From Haliclystus octoradiatus (Eukaryota; Cnidaria; Staurozoa; Stauromedusae; Haliclystidae), in contig OU744454.1 in assembly GCA_916610825.1 (NCBI GenBank), positions 1,389,001-1,453,000 on the forward strand: 64,000 bases of DNA, read 5' to 3'. Numbering within the stretch: position 1 is the stretch's first letter; each line of letters starts with the position of its first letter. Shown here one piece after another: positions 11,014 through 26,000 of the stretch. The notes below the pieces were generated by a model, which worked only from the letters and a program-made list of their open reading frames with translations, made no database searches and was not told where the DNA came from. A program made the translations under genes and the position numbers.

Positions 11014-14000
11014 ATGGTATGTACAAAGCGCTTTTGTTTTTAATATTTATATTCATTTCCATACGCCGTTTTGACTTCCGTTTCATCCTCATTTTGAAAA
11101 TCTCTCTTGATGCTGTTGCAGTCGTTCGTTGCTCTGTAAAAAGTTGAATTATTAGAGCATTCTCACGTGTCCAAGTATGCTTTCAAGTAATTTGAATTAC
11201 TTATTGGGACATTTTTGGACGGCGATGGATTTGCATTTGTGTAAGAACAGCAGAAATGAGGATATGCAATTTGTTGTGTCAGAAAATGGTCTCAGGTTTT
11301 AGTTTTAGTTTAGGTTAGCTCAGCAATCAGGTTAAGATTGATCAGCTTGTATGTCTGAATTCGAAAACAGAATATCACATTATTACAAATTCATTTCGTG
11401 CATACATTTTATATATATATTCTTGTAATTTGATAATTTTTATTTTAGATTCGCCGACTCCTGCTGTGTTTCATCTTCACGGTTGTTGTGACTGAAGGTA
11501 TGAAATGCGCTTTTACCTTTATGACGCTACTGATATGTCTGACGCACTAAACAATTCAATGAGCAAATAAATATACAAAAAATACCTCCAGAAATTTCGT
11601 AGGGTTATATGAGAGGAATGAAACGTTAACTACGTAATAATTATTCTCACGCTGGAAACTTGCGCCATTTTTACAGGGGCAAAGTTGCAAACCTATATTT
11701 CTATATACAATAATGTATTGTAATATTTTTTTACGTTCTTTCACGGCTAGCATCATACAGCAGTCATTTCGTTCTGCTGCATGCTTCAAAGATCGAGCTA
11801 TGAAATATTCAGTTGACTCGACTTTATTTTGAAAAATATTGTTGTTTTCAATTTTCATCCTTTTGAGAAATATTCTGCATTCCTAAAGGTGCATGACATT
11901 TCTGTGGTTTGTGAATAATTGACAGTTTACAAGAAATTTGACGTAAAAAATGGTATTTATCATCCCAATAAAGAAATGCCAAAATGTAATTTTTCACCAT
12001 AACACTTTGTTATGATGATATCATTGATAAATTTTTAGTTATTATCTCAGTAAAGTAGTTGGCTGCAATGTTTTATTTATCAAATAAAATGAGCAATATA
12101 TATAGTTTTCTTTCCCAATCGTATTTTTCTTTAAACCCCCTGTCAGGGATACTCAAGCCCTTGTCGGGAAAATGGGGATGGAAAATTATGGGGATCTAAT
12201 ACCCAGGCATGAGAATTTTCAGACTTTTTTTAGCCTATTTCCACACTTCTGGACTCTTAAGATTGCCTTTTTCCCATTGAAATCCATTATAAATATCTAG
12301 ATTTCCTTGATTTCAAACTATTTTTGAAATTTGAATTCTTTTGTCTGAATATCGCAAATATATTTTGTTGATACTTTTTTGATCAGTTTTCTATAAATAG
12401 CCCCTTCTTCGGGGGACAAGATTGTTGTGAATCCTAGTGCCACCCCATGCCTGGCAACCAACCCCAATTAGCTGTTAGCTCAGGTAAAAGTAATTGAGAC
12501 CGTATCTCCTTACCGAAGGCACCGGTGCCACGAGTGTCTCTTTTTGCAGAGTGATTTTAACTGCTTTATAAATCTCAGCCGCAACACTGCAGATCAACTT
12601 CAGCCGATTTCATGCCAGATATATGCTTCAATTGCCAATGCCAACAATGCACCACAGTTGGCCCTCTGGACAATTCCACCCGCCATCCTTAGATAGTACT
12701 CACTTGATGTTTCAGATAATATCAAGGCTGAGTTGACCTTATCAAATCCTTCAAGGGGGTTTGAACCACAGTCGATCAGGTATGATACAATCATATGTTC
12801 GGTTGCTCTGCCATCTCTGAGCTAATTTTATTAACTCAAGTAACTTTAATTAACCCACCTCATACCCACTTTCCAAGTTTGGTTCCACTTTTACACCCTT
12901 TTCATTTAACCTTGCAATATCATCAAAACCTGTGAATAAAGACCACCTGTCTACAAGGGTCAGTTTATCTGGGTCATTATAGGTGGCTGTTATTTACAGG
13001 TTACACTGCAGAACATATATCATCTGAGAACATCTCAGATCAAAATGTTATGATCAGACCTCCTATACAGTATGGTGACCACATGTGGATAGTGACCACT
13101 TCAGTAATATATAAAAATCCTTATTGTATTGAATCAAACTTGTATATAAAGTCATCTGTCTATAGTGGCCACATAGCTATAATGGTAACTTAATCAGGAT
13201 CAAATAGGTGTCGTTTCGTACAGGGCCTTCTGGAATCCTAGGGGCATTTAAACTTTTTCTTCTGAATTTTCTTGTTGAGGTTTGACCAGAAAATCATTGA
13301 AAACATCAATTTTCTTCTGAATTTTGTCTAGCCTTCCGGGATCTAGGATCCCAGGATCCCCACTTTTGTTGGACCCTGTTAGTAGCATTCATTTATTTCT
13401 ATTTTTGGTAGTTTCAAGCACATGCTTTCGCCTTCTGAAAGATGAAAATTCATCTCGTCTAAGCAGTGATGATATCACACCTATCTGCAAACACCGCTGT
13501 TCATGTCAATGGAATATTGATTGCCCTTTGGGTCAAAATGTCAGCCTCACATTTGATGAAGTACAGATCAATTGTTCTGAAGGGAACTTCTCTATGATGG
13601 GTCCTTTACCTGCTGTCCGCGCAGCAGCAAGTAAACGCAGCATGATGTCAGATTCAGAGATGCCCTACCATGGTTTTTGTGGATCCTATTTCAATAAAAC
13701 GTTTATTAGCGTTGGTAGCTACCTTATACTGACTCTTGATTACAGCAATGCAACAAATAATATACGTTTCAATGCAACGTGGAAATGTGTTAAGCCAGGT
13801 TAGTTATATTGATAAACATATACAGTAAAACATCATGTTATGTCACCTCTATACAATGGCCACCTGTATATAGTGGTCACTCTTTCAATGTCTAAAATAC
13901 TATTCTCTATTGAATCAACCTGTATATAAGAGATTGAAACAGTGAAAGAGAGGCAGATCATGTTCTTAGTGGCATTGTAGTAGTCGTCAACATTTTATGA

Positions 14001-17000
14001 TATACTAAACAACATAATTTCAGATATGCACAGCAGGCTTCAATCTTTCTTTCCTCGTAATGTCCCCGTCCTCTATTGAAGTACTTGTTTAATCTGTAGT
14101 TAATCCATAGAGGATAGATGTATTAAAACCTTGGTATATTGTTGTTAATTATTGCCGATTATTTGTCTCTGTTTTTGCAGTTGTACCAACAAGTAAACCA
14201 ACAGTACCTAGCACTGTCATGACTACTACAGAATTACCGACCACTGTGAAACTGACAACACAGAGAAGCACAACAAGTATGCATATTATATTAATCTGTT
14301 TGGTTGTTTATTATCCTTTCATGACTTTTATAATCATTCTGTAACGGTTTGTTAAAATGATACAGTATACAGTATTTGTCTCAAATGTTTATAAAAATTG
14401 GATATGGCTAATGGCTAATCTTTTATGACTGTGATATTGCCAGACTGTCTAGGACATCTTCCAGGAGACTTTCCGGTGACCAAACAATTATGACATCAAT
14501 TTATGAGATATATGCCTGGCATTTCAAAATATGTGCCACGCATGAATCAGAAATTACAACATTAAAACAAAGATATCCTAGTCAATAATGGGACATTCCA
14601 TTGACTGAAAATATTAATTTAACATAACATTTGTCTTTATTATTGGTGGAGAAACATTGATAGAGTGCTCGATGATGGTGTGTAAAGCAGTATACCTATA
14701 GAAATAAAGTCAAAGACTAGAAGTTTCCTCCTTTTATGACGAAGTTCACCGTTTATGACGGAGAAAAAGTCTATCATTGACTGAAAATGTAAAATTTAGT
14801 CTATACGCAGAGATAAATGATATAGTAGTAGTATGTTAGATATAATAGATTAATTTAACTGAGACTGATGAAGCTGAATTAATTCAATTTTTTAATTCAG
14901 AAATCCCTGGTTCTTATTGCAAATTTGAAGTTGTTGGAGACATTGAATGGCCAGACACTTTGGCTGGCACGACGCAGAGGCAGTTCTGTGCTGGAATGTC
15001 CAACGGTAATTAAAACTCATGATAGATATATTTGACATAATTACAGATGAAATTGGTTTGGATTGCATGCCTGCAAGTTGTCAAATATTTCTGAAATGTG
15101 ATTTGTCTTGAGGCAATAATTTAAAAATAAACAACTTGGAGCAATGATCCTCAACCTGGAAGTTACGATGATAATTGGAAATGTTGATTGGAAATACAAA
15201 TTAGTAAAAATGTCTATTTGAAGCAAAAAACAATAAATAGAAAATGAATACACAAAAATTTTGAAACATATGCTAGACCTCTGGCTGCACGTGTATTTCT
15301 ATTTAAATTCCGCGACACTGCAGATCAATTTCAATAGATTTAATTGAAGATAGTTTTTGACTGTCAAGGTGCACCGATATACGCCGCAGCTACTCATAAA
15401 CCAGTTCCCTCTGGACAATCCAATTCCATCCGCCATCCGAAGATAGTACTCACGTGTTGTGATGCTAGATAATAGTCAATGCCGAGTTTATCTTCAGGCA
15501 GGGTCCGACAAAAGTAGGAATCCTAGATTCCGGAAGACTAGAGCAAATTCATAAGAAAATTGTTAATTTGACTATTTGTTGATCAAACCTCAGAAAAAAT
15601 TCAGAAGAAAATGATGAAATGCCTCTAGGATTGCAGAAGGTTGAACCTTTTGCCGGACCCTGCCTTCAAGGGATTTGAACTAGATCTGAAGCTCAGTTGC
15701 TCTGTCATGTGATCTAATCCCCCCTAATGATGATCTATCCTTATTGTAGGTTATGCTTATCGCTATTGTCATATTGTTCCTGGATTCACAGCTGAATGGG
15801 ATGAATTTATAAACCAAGAAAATTGTACATCGGCATGGCTCTCTGGTGTAGTAAAAAAGGTTTGTTTATGCCATGAACAATGTAAAAGTAAAATACTCCA
15901 AACGCAGCATTTGACAAAATTGCTATGTTGAATTTATTGACAGCTATTCAACTTTAAAACGTTGTGTTAAACAAATTCCAGAACCAATATACCAATAACC
16001 AAGAGAAAAATCAGCTATTCCATCCAATCTTTGGATTAAGATCTTCAAGTTGTTTAATTACTATCAAACATTTTATCATTGTGTAATGTGTATGCTTAGA
16101 GTAATTTAAGTAAAGTTACTCTACATAGCAAACACCTGTTTACAATAATACTTCATTTATACCTGGCTACTTCATTAATATACAAACTAAGATTACCTAT
16201 TCTCTTTAAATAATCATCCTTTTTCCATTGAACAAGTTTAAGCTCCTCATCCGCTAAAGTTGATCACATCAATTGATCATTTTGATTGTACATAGCTAGG
16301 TCATCCAGAATGACGTTGTCTGATACGATAGTATGATAAAGAATGTGAATTATCAGGGCTGACAAGAGCAATTATGGACCTGGGGATTTTGCCCCTTGGA
16401 TTTTTTCTCGCTCCAATTCAAAATTTGTTTTTCAAAAAATAATCTCATATTCGCAATCAAAATGCATCAATAAAATCTCACAGCCCCCATACCTTGCTCA
16501 GGCCCCGGTGTAGTTTCCCCATCTAAATAACTCCCCTCTTAAAAATCTGAAGAAAATTAATTAATTATAAGAATGCATTAATCCTGTAGGCCCTTCTCAA
16601 AATGTTGTATTATTTGGTGTGAAATGTAATTTAATAATTTATTGAATGATTTAATTTGTTATAGATTGAAGATGATAATATATTAATCAAGGACACAACA
16701 CTTTCACTCAAAGGTGCAACAACTAGCAGTGTGGAAAGTGGTGACTTGTTAACTAGCATGCTTCTTCTTGGCCAATTGAATTCAAAGACAAGTAATCAAA
16801 TCAACAAGGAACAAAGTGCAATCAAATTAGGACAGGTAATTGTGATGTTTCTAAGTTGTAGCCTACTGTGAGTCTATTTGTCTCCAGTCGAGTGCCATCA
16901 AAGTTCTATTTTTCACAAAATCTACCCATGCGAAAACATTAATTGAGTTGATGATCTTTACAAACATTCATAAACTGTTCATGGACACTGTGAAAACAAT

Positions 17001-20000
17001 ATATTCATGAACAGGTCATGGACTTTACAAACATCATTGAAAATCTTTGTTTAAACTTCATGAGCTTTATTGAGCATATCAAATAACTAGACCTACTATT
17101 TTTATTTACGATAATCGTCCATCACCATTTACAGTATTCTTTTCAATTTCTGATTTAGGATTACACCATAATTGCAAGCAACTATTTAGGCGCAGCAACA
17201 TGGAATGGAATTCCAAAGGTTTGTTTTCTTAATTATCTGCAAATTTGAAGAGTTTAAAATAACCAGCATGCTTTGTATTTTTCGTTATTGTTGAAGAATG
17301 GCCGGATCTACATGTTGAAACATAAAGCACCTCTCCAATAAAGGCCTTTGCTGCTGTTAAGGTGTATATCTCGCCTTGGCGGACAGAACGGATTTGGATA
17401 GAACTTTTATCCGTAGATGTCACTGTTGCGTTTCTGCATAGCGTGACTCGTTTCCTATCAAAATTTGCCTTGGCATTGCATTTGGCATTTCGGGGATTCT
17501 TGTGTAATTGTGTTCCACTTTTTGAAACCAAAATTGGAACAATATTATTTACCACAAGAGGGTTTGACCGTGTTTTTTGTCCAACATCACAGGAAAATTA
17601 GCTTTGCAATAATAATTGATAATAGCGTAACATAACCAGGGTCTAACAAAATATTCAGAATCACCTCTGGAGGCATTTCAACATTTTCTTCTCAATTTTT
17701 CGTTGAGGCTTAACCAATAAATCATTAAAAATATCTTCTTCTGAATTTGCTCTAGCCTACCCACACAGGGCATATAGTACTTCCCACAAATCTTTACAAT
17801 ATTTTACCAATAACTAGCCAATAAGAAACCAAGACATATATGCTCTGTGAACAAATGACACTTTATAACCTACAATGCGTCTGGTCCCAGGACATTTCAT
17901 AATTTAGTCTAAATCTAATGCTGTCTCCCATAAAATTATTATTTATTAATATAACAGAATAAACAAACAGAGGTTGCAACTGGTATCATACGACGTCTAG
18001 AGCAATTCCTTCAGATAGTAGCAAAATCAAAAACACACATTGCAAAACCAGAAATTATTTTCAGCAATACTGCATCAGAATATGTCGGTAAGTGTAAAAA
18101 ATCATTATTTATTCTGTTATCTTGTATTAGAATGCTAATATTGGGCACTATATTCTTTGCAATTAGATAAAAAAGTCGATTCAATAAAGTCAATTTTTTT
18201 AAAGAGTGCCTTGGGGAAGATAAACTACCAAGTCACCCTGACACCCTCACTAAAAATAAATGTATGATGATGATGGAGAGCAGAAGATACGCAATATAGA
18301 ATCCAAAATTTAAAATTTAAGTCCAAAATTTAAATCCAAAATTGTATCCACAATTCAAGTCTTGAAAATTGTTTCATGCAATGATTGTGGTCACAGATTA
18401 TACTGCCCCTTTGATTGATGTCTGACTGATTTCTAGCTTCATATCAACTAAGTCTTTATTTGATTACTTACATAGTTTTTCATTTTATATCAAACCAATG
18501 AGACCAAGCATCTATTTTTATATATGTTTTATCCAATAATTTAATTATATCCCTCTTATGTATTCTGTTTTTACATTTTTAACATATAGTCACATCGCTG
18601 CAAAGGATAGAAACATCAAAGATGAAAGATGAAAACATCGATCTTGTTTCTGATAAAGTAATCAATGATGCAATAAGATTCTCTGCAGATTGGAATGGTC
18701 TTAGCAAAGTTGAAATTCCACAAGAGATCATCAAACAAGCATCCAGTAAGTACATCTATCGTCACCATTTGCTTATTAATTATACCTATCCACTTATAGG
18801 AAGGATTACCTCAGATAGCAGGGCAACCGAACTTCAGATCTGATCATCCGTGATCGACCGTGGTTCAAATCCCCTAAAGGTCAACTCAGCCTTGACTTTA
18901 TCAAAAAAATCAAATGAATGATGGTGAATGGAATGGTCCATAAGGAATTGCATTGTGATCAGCTGCAACGCATTGTTGGGCATTAACAATCAAGGCCTAA
19001 CTGCTGTAATATCTGTTAAAATTGATCTGCAGTGTCGCGGTTGAGATCGATAGAGGGCATTTATAATCACTGCTCTTAGCGAAAAGAGTCACTCATCTAG
19101 GAATAGAAGAGTGGTACGGGTGCCTTTAGAAGGGGATGATACTGCCTCAATTACTTACCTTTAGGGATTGTATTTTTGAATGTGTTGAATTCTCTCGATT
19201 AACCTAACATCAAACATTGTGAATTATAATTATATATCATTGACGAAAAAAATGATTGTTTGTTTTTTGTTTAGACCAAGAAAAGTATGTGACTTCTTCA
19301 TTTGTTGCAACACGGAACTTCTCACGTCTGATTCACTGGAATGAAACGAATGCAGAGTATGTATTAACGCTTGTTATTATAACACCTGTGTATAACAATC
19401 AGTGGATATTACTTGCAGATTAGATTTGATATAGTTGTTATAATATCATGCACAATTTTACATAAGGCATAAATGACCTTCTTAGGCATAAGTTAAGGTA
19501 TTTGAAAACTCCTCATCACTTTGCGAAATCGAGTGCATTTTCAAATGAAAAAATCTCTTGAAAACTGAAACCTTGCCATACAAGCAATCAGACTCTAAAA
19601 TATAAAATATAAAATATTTTCGCAAATTACATCTCCAATAATGTGCAGTCTATTCATTTTTAATTATTTTTGTAAAACCTATAAGTTAGATAAACTTTAA
19701 AGTGTATATCCCGGATATTGGGAGATTGCTTATTTAGATAGAGAAAAATTTTCTATCAGTACATGTTCTTCTTGTATTTTTACTTTACGCAAGCATTTCC
19801 CCCTCAAAAATGCAATCAAAGTTACGATTTTGTGTCTCACTCTTTTTCCTCGAACAGGAACCCGTTTATTTTCAACAAGAGAGTTTACACCGGAAAAAAC
19901 ACTAAACTTTTTACTTATTTGTATCTAAATAAAAAACCGCTAAACCAAATGACAATCTGCTTTCGGAATGAAATTTTCAACGTTCAGCTGAAGAATTAGA

Positions 20001-23000
20001 GCTATATTTGATCAATATTCAAGATCCAGGTAATTAGATATACGCCTCTAAAGTCAAATGTTTTTAGTTTTGGATTTTTCTCACTCAAGTGCTCACGCGA
20101 TTAGCACCTCTTTACGACTTCGTCTAAGCAGGTTATCGCTGCTGGTTATTGAAGGTGTGTGACTATTTTTAATACGCATCAACTATGCCGACTATGCTTA
20201 GACGAAGTCGCAAAGAGGTGTTAAAGTGGGAATAAACCCCCAGACTATCTTTACATATGTGATAGAACCCGACGTGAAAAAAACAATGGCGTAATTTTTT
20301 TTTCGATCTGGAAATTATTTCTTGGCGAAAAACGCCTTCAAAGTGATGTTTTGACCCAAATGTCGCTGAGAAAAAAAAGGGATTGGATCTAGCTTTATGA
20401 CGACAAAGTCACAAGTCGTGCGGTTTGTCTAACAGACTTAAGAGTGTGCTGATCACGCGACGTTATCTTTGAGGTGACCTAGCTCCGAGAAGTCACACAA
20501 AAAAAATTTATGACAAGGCTGAGCCATGAACAAACATATAAACTCGCGAATTACGTAAAAAAGATACAATTTGTGATTTCAGGAGCAGAATAAAATCTAT
20601 TCAAACGTTCAGTCGAAATAATTTCTCGTAGCGTCATTAAGCGCGATGAATCTGATATAGATTGCGGATTAACACAAATGTCAGGCGGTGCGAGTGTTCC
20701 TTTGTGACTAGTCTAGCGACACATATTAGTTACGTATTCTGGGTGACCGCAGTACTTCTCAAATCTTAATTAGTAGACACGTACCCTTCGAAATAGCTTT
20801 ATCCTACGCTATATAAGTTATATAGCTATTTTTAACTCTATCTGCAAGTTGTTCTCGAGTAAATATTTCTAGAAGATATCCTTTTCATGATCTAGATGTG
20901 AATGTAAACTGACTCGATTTGCACAGTCATGCACCGACGACTTTTCCTCGAGATAGATGGTACTGCAAAGTATTAATTGTACTTTTTCGGATTTATTTAA
21001 GTATTACCAAATTATTAAATAGACATTTTTCAATTATCATTTCAAAATTTAAGTTTGAAATCGATGTTTGTCTAGTAAAACTTAAACCATGTAATCGTAT
21101 AGTTTATACGACTGTAGATAGATATATTACACTCAATAGTCTAACAAAGTGTTCATCATTTATTTACCAAGTATTCAATTATTATAAAACCATCGAAAAT
21201 TCTTCAGTACATTACACTGTAAAATTCTATAAAATATCGGAAAATAGTACAAAAATGATATGAGGGCTTGGACGTTCTTATTCAAGTTTACAGCCATATA
21301 CTAGAACTACAGTAATGCATATTCTATCATTTTTCGGTTTTGCGGTATATCTTCATTGCATAAATTGTTACCCTCTCTATCAACGTTATCTGATTAACAA
21401 AATTAGGGTTTTGCAATGTGAAGTCTCGTTCCTGATTACACATACGCCACCAATTTTTTTTACCATACTAGCTAGTATTCATTCCTTTGGCTAGAAAGTA
21501 GAACATATGTTAGCATCATGTCACAATCTGTAGTTTATAGGATGCAGTAATACAGTGCATAAGCTACTTTGCACAAAATACCTTTCTACAGATACGATAA
21601 ATCAGATGGACAGATTTCGTTTCTGTGAAAAGAGGACTATAAACCAACCTTTAATAGCGTTTCCCACCGTACATTTTGATATTTACGCTCAAAAGAATAC
21701 TCAATTTTCAGTCCAGACATATGCTTACAAACAATAAATTCTACTTAGCTAGCTTTTGTGGTCACCAGAGAATCTTTTGATATGTGTTAAATATGTGTGA
21801 GAATGATATGTCAAAATATAATCTGTATAACGCGCGCTACGAATGAAATATTTTCTGATTTTTATTTTCTTCAAATTCGTGAACTTTAAAATCATTAAAT
21901 CATCTGGAATTTTGCTACTCTTGAGTTTATATGTTCTTCCTTACCTCAGTTTTGTGGTAGAGAATAATAGATTGCCGTTACAGAGCTACGCCATCTCAAA
22001 CATAACATCGCGTGATTAATCCGATCTAAAGTATATTAGAAAAACCACACGACTTGTGACTTTGTCGTCATAAAGCTAGATCCAATCCCTTTTTTTTCCT
22101 CAGCGACATTTGGGTCAAAACACCACTTTGAAGGCATTTTTCACCAAGAAATAATTTCCAGATCGAAAAAAAAATTACGCCATTGTTTTTTTCACGTCGG
22201 GTTCTACTACATGTGTAAAGATAGTCTGGGGGTTTATTCCCACTTTAATCGTGTGGGCACTTGAGTGAGAAAAATCCAAAACTAAAAACTTTCAACTTTA
22301 GAGGCTTATATCTCTGTACTTGTATCTTGAATACTGATCAAATATAGCGCTGAATCTTCAGCTGAACGTTGAAAATTTCATTCCGAAAGCAGATTGTCAT
22401 TTGGTTTAGCGGTTTTCTATTTAGAGACAAATAAGTAAAAAGTTTAGTGTTTTTTCCGGTGTAAACTCTCTTGTTGAAAATAAACGGGTTCCTGTTCGAG
22501 GAAAAGAGTGAGACACAAAATTAACCCAAAATCGTCACTTTGACAGCATTTTTGAAGGAGAAATGATCGCGCAAAGTAAAAACACAAGAAGATCATGTAC
22601 GAATAGAAAATTTTTCTCTATCTAAAGAAGCAATCTCTCAATATCCGGGATATACACTTTAAATTAATTTGTATTTAACTTTATGACTGAGTTTTAGTAG
22701 TCAATTATATGCCCTCAAATACCATCTAGAACATCATATATGATTTCTTTGCAGAGCTCTACTTAACACAAAACCTGATAATTCAACTAACGCCACATCT
22801 TTTATCAATACTCATCTGGTAACAGTGTCATTACAACCAAGTTTAAAAGAAAATTTTAGCAAACCAGCACAATTATCAATGGTCCATTTGAAGGTCAGTT
22901 AATTAGTAACCTATAGCTAATGACCGACAGACATGATAATTTTGAATAATATTTTGTAGAAGTCTATCACACACAAATACTATTCATTTTTTTAATGAAA

Positions 23001-26000
23001 TTTATCTTATGTTCCAGGAAATCGATCCTAAAAGTACCGTTGCCAAATGTGTTTTCTGGAATGAAACATTAAGGTAGGATTAAAATTTAAGCAACTTTCA
23101 ATTCAATTAAAACTTGCCTTTCGTGAAATCTACATTTTAGATAGATAATAGATATCAATAAAGCATGACGTAGGCAGATAGTTTAAAAATAACTAACACT
23201 TATTGTCATAAGGTGGGCCAGTAATCCCCAGTATTATACGCAAAGGAATACAATATAACTCAGATCAATCCAATCGTGACTGCTCACTTTCTCTCAACTC
23301 TATACTCTTGTTTAATCTGTTGTGTCATGTTGACATGTATGTAACTTGATCTACATGATTAAAGGGAGAATGTTACATTACCATATATCACTTAAGTGCC
23401 TTAATACAAAGGGGCTATAAGCAAGTTTTGATTTACAAGGTTTAGAACAAACAAATTAAAAGTAACATTAATTTACAAAACTTTGGTTATATAAATTTTA
23501 AACATAGTTTGAGTAGAATCAAGTTTGCTTCTATCAGGGTCCGACAAAGGTGAACCTTTGAATCCTGGAGGCATTTCAACAATTTCTTCTGAATTTTTTT
23601 GTTGATGTTTGACCAATAAATCATTAAAATCACTGTCTGTTTGTGAATCATAATATATTTGATTTGGCATTTGGTGCTTGGTTGGTGGGCAGATAGCAGT
23701 TGACAATAATATAAGTTAGGATGCTGCAGAAAGCAGACCTGTCACCACCAAGCCAAGCACCAGTCACACTGCTATGTCATTGGAATACCTAATATACTTA
23801 CCTTACCAATTGAAAGAGGAGGGAGGGAGTGGAAATAATAAATAATGTAGAGTGTGCAGTATAGCACATATATATCAATACAATGCAGTAGAGCAAGACG
23901 TGCAGTATAGCACCTAGACAAATCAGTTCTGAGAATTCAGTGCACCATAGCACACAGATATATCAAGCAAGTCAACCACTAGTGTTTAGAGCAATATAAA
24001 CCTGACCAGTCAAGACGGTCATGTTAAATGTGGACTCAATTAGGAATAAGCAATGAGTAAGAATCCGTAAAATCAAGGTAAAATCAAGATAGTAAGTTGG
24101 TAAAAACCAAATTCTGATAGACAATAACTCAAATGCGACTAGCACGCTAGATCACGATGGAAAGAGTGATTACCCCACCCTAGCATCTCGGACATGCGCA
24201 AACATCAGATTACACTTAACCAGATATAATTGCACCCACATGACAACGCATGCTCTTCACTGAGGCGCTTGAACCACTGACCTGATCCGCCTATCATGAT
24301 TGTATGCTGATAGCATTGGCTGATCATTAATGTGTTCTCTATTTACTAACATTGTCTTGACATACATGATTTTAACCTCACTTAAATGTTCATTTAAGAA
24401 CAATTAAAATTATCGATTTTCTTCTGAATTTTCTCTAACCTTCCGGAATCTAGGATTCCAGGATTCCTACTTTTGTTGGACCCTGGCTATTATGTACTCT
24501 TTTGATTATCAATAGTTTATTTTAATGAATTCAAAATCTCAAGTATTATTTACGGAAGCATAAAATATGTCTATTACGATACGTTAAATTATCAATGTTT
24601 TTCAATCAAGCATATAATTGCTTGACTATAAATGTTTGAAATATCCACTGAACCACACAAAACGAGACAGCCTTACTTCCTTCTTATCAAGAGATCACTG
24701 GATAGGAAATTATGTGACAGGACAAAAGAACAAGCATATATCACTATATCTTGAGTGACTTGAATCTGTGACGCAGCGCAGTCTATATTATATTATATCA
24801 TATTATATTGATATTTTGTTTTAGTGATTGGTCAGATGAAGGCGTAATAACCAAAAGTGTTGATTCAAAACAAACAATTTGTGAAACAAATCATTTTACA
24901 AGTTTTGCAGTTATTATGATGACCCGTCACGTTCAGATTTCAGTAAGACATTTTTATACTTATTTTTCATGCAACAACTAACATCTTAAGCCCCAGGCAA
25001 ATGACTTTTTATTCCGCCAACATTCATGAATTCAACAAAATCCAATGAATGTTGGCGAAATAAAAAGTCATTTGGCCACCCTCACCTTTTCGGATTTTGT
25101 TGGCTGATGTTGAATTTGGATTTTGAATACATTCAAAAATTTCGCCAACATTCATCGGATTTTGTTGAGTTCTATTGTTCTCTACCGATGTTGTCGAAGT
25201 GGCCAAATAACTTTTTATTTCGCCAACATTGTTGGATTTTGTTGAAAATTTGAACCTTCGTCTGATTAGTCAACAATGACGTAGCTTGTCTCAGGATTGG
25301 TGGACTCGATTGACTAGCTTCCAAGCCTCAAAATACCAACCGCTGTTGACGAAAGTGAACTCGACAAAATCCGATGAATGTTGGCGAAAATAAAAAGTCA
25401 TTTGGCCACCCTCAAGATCTTGGCGAAAAAACGCAAAAATCCATTGGATTTTATCCGATGAATGTTGGCGAAATAAAAAAGTCATTTGGCCGGGGCTTTA
25501 GGCCACCTGTCTATTGATAGCGGTCACTTTATTTATAGTTTGAATGTGGCTGGTCGTCATGGGGTATTGAGTTGTCTCTCAATTCATAGATATCTAAATT
25601 TTAAATTGTTATTCATTTTGTTTGTAATTCCTTTTTGCAATGAATGAATGGCTGCTGATTTCAGCACAGATACAGCTTTAAAAGTCAATTTGTTCGATAT
25701 GCACATAACCCCTACTCCATATAAATACACAATACCTACCCCAATAAACAAGCAGAACTGCTTAAGGGGTGACAACAATCATTGTAAATTCAATTACTCA
25801 TGTAAAACTTGCTTACTCGGTATGTACTTTTCAGTGATTGAAATAAACTTCTATAATTGCTTTTGTTTATCATTAATTAAATTCATCATGATTTGATATA
25901 TTTGTGCTGGTTGATATATGAATGCTGAATTCCAACATTTCATCAAGTGCTTACATTTAAGTAAGCCTGAAACAGGTTCAAATTGTTTTTAACTCTTCCG

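Noticed and set aside
17229..17601. Overlapping ORFs on both strands in a GPCR intron
   Set aside because: They lie between two well-supported GPCR exons, have no motif, and overlap each other in opposite frames.
20919..21263. 114-codon ORF in the centre of the 3-kb inverted-repeat element, possible transposase
   Set aside because: It has no DDE or zinc-finger pattern, an A+T-driven composition, and no exon signals.
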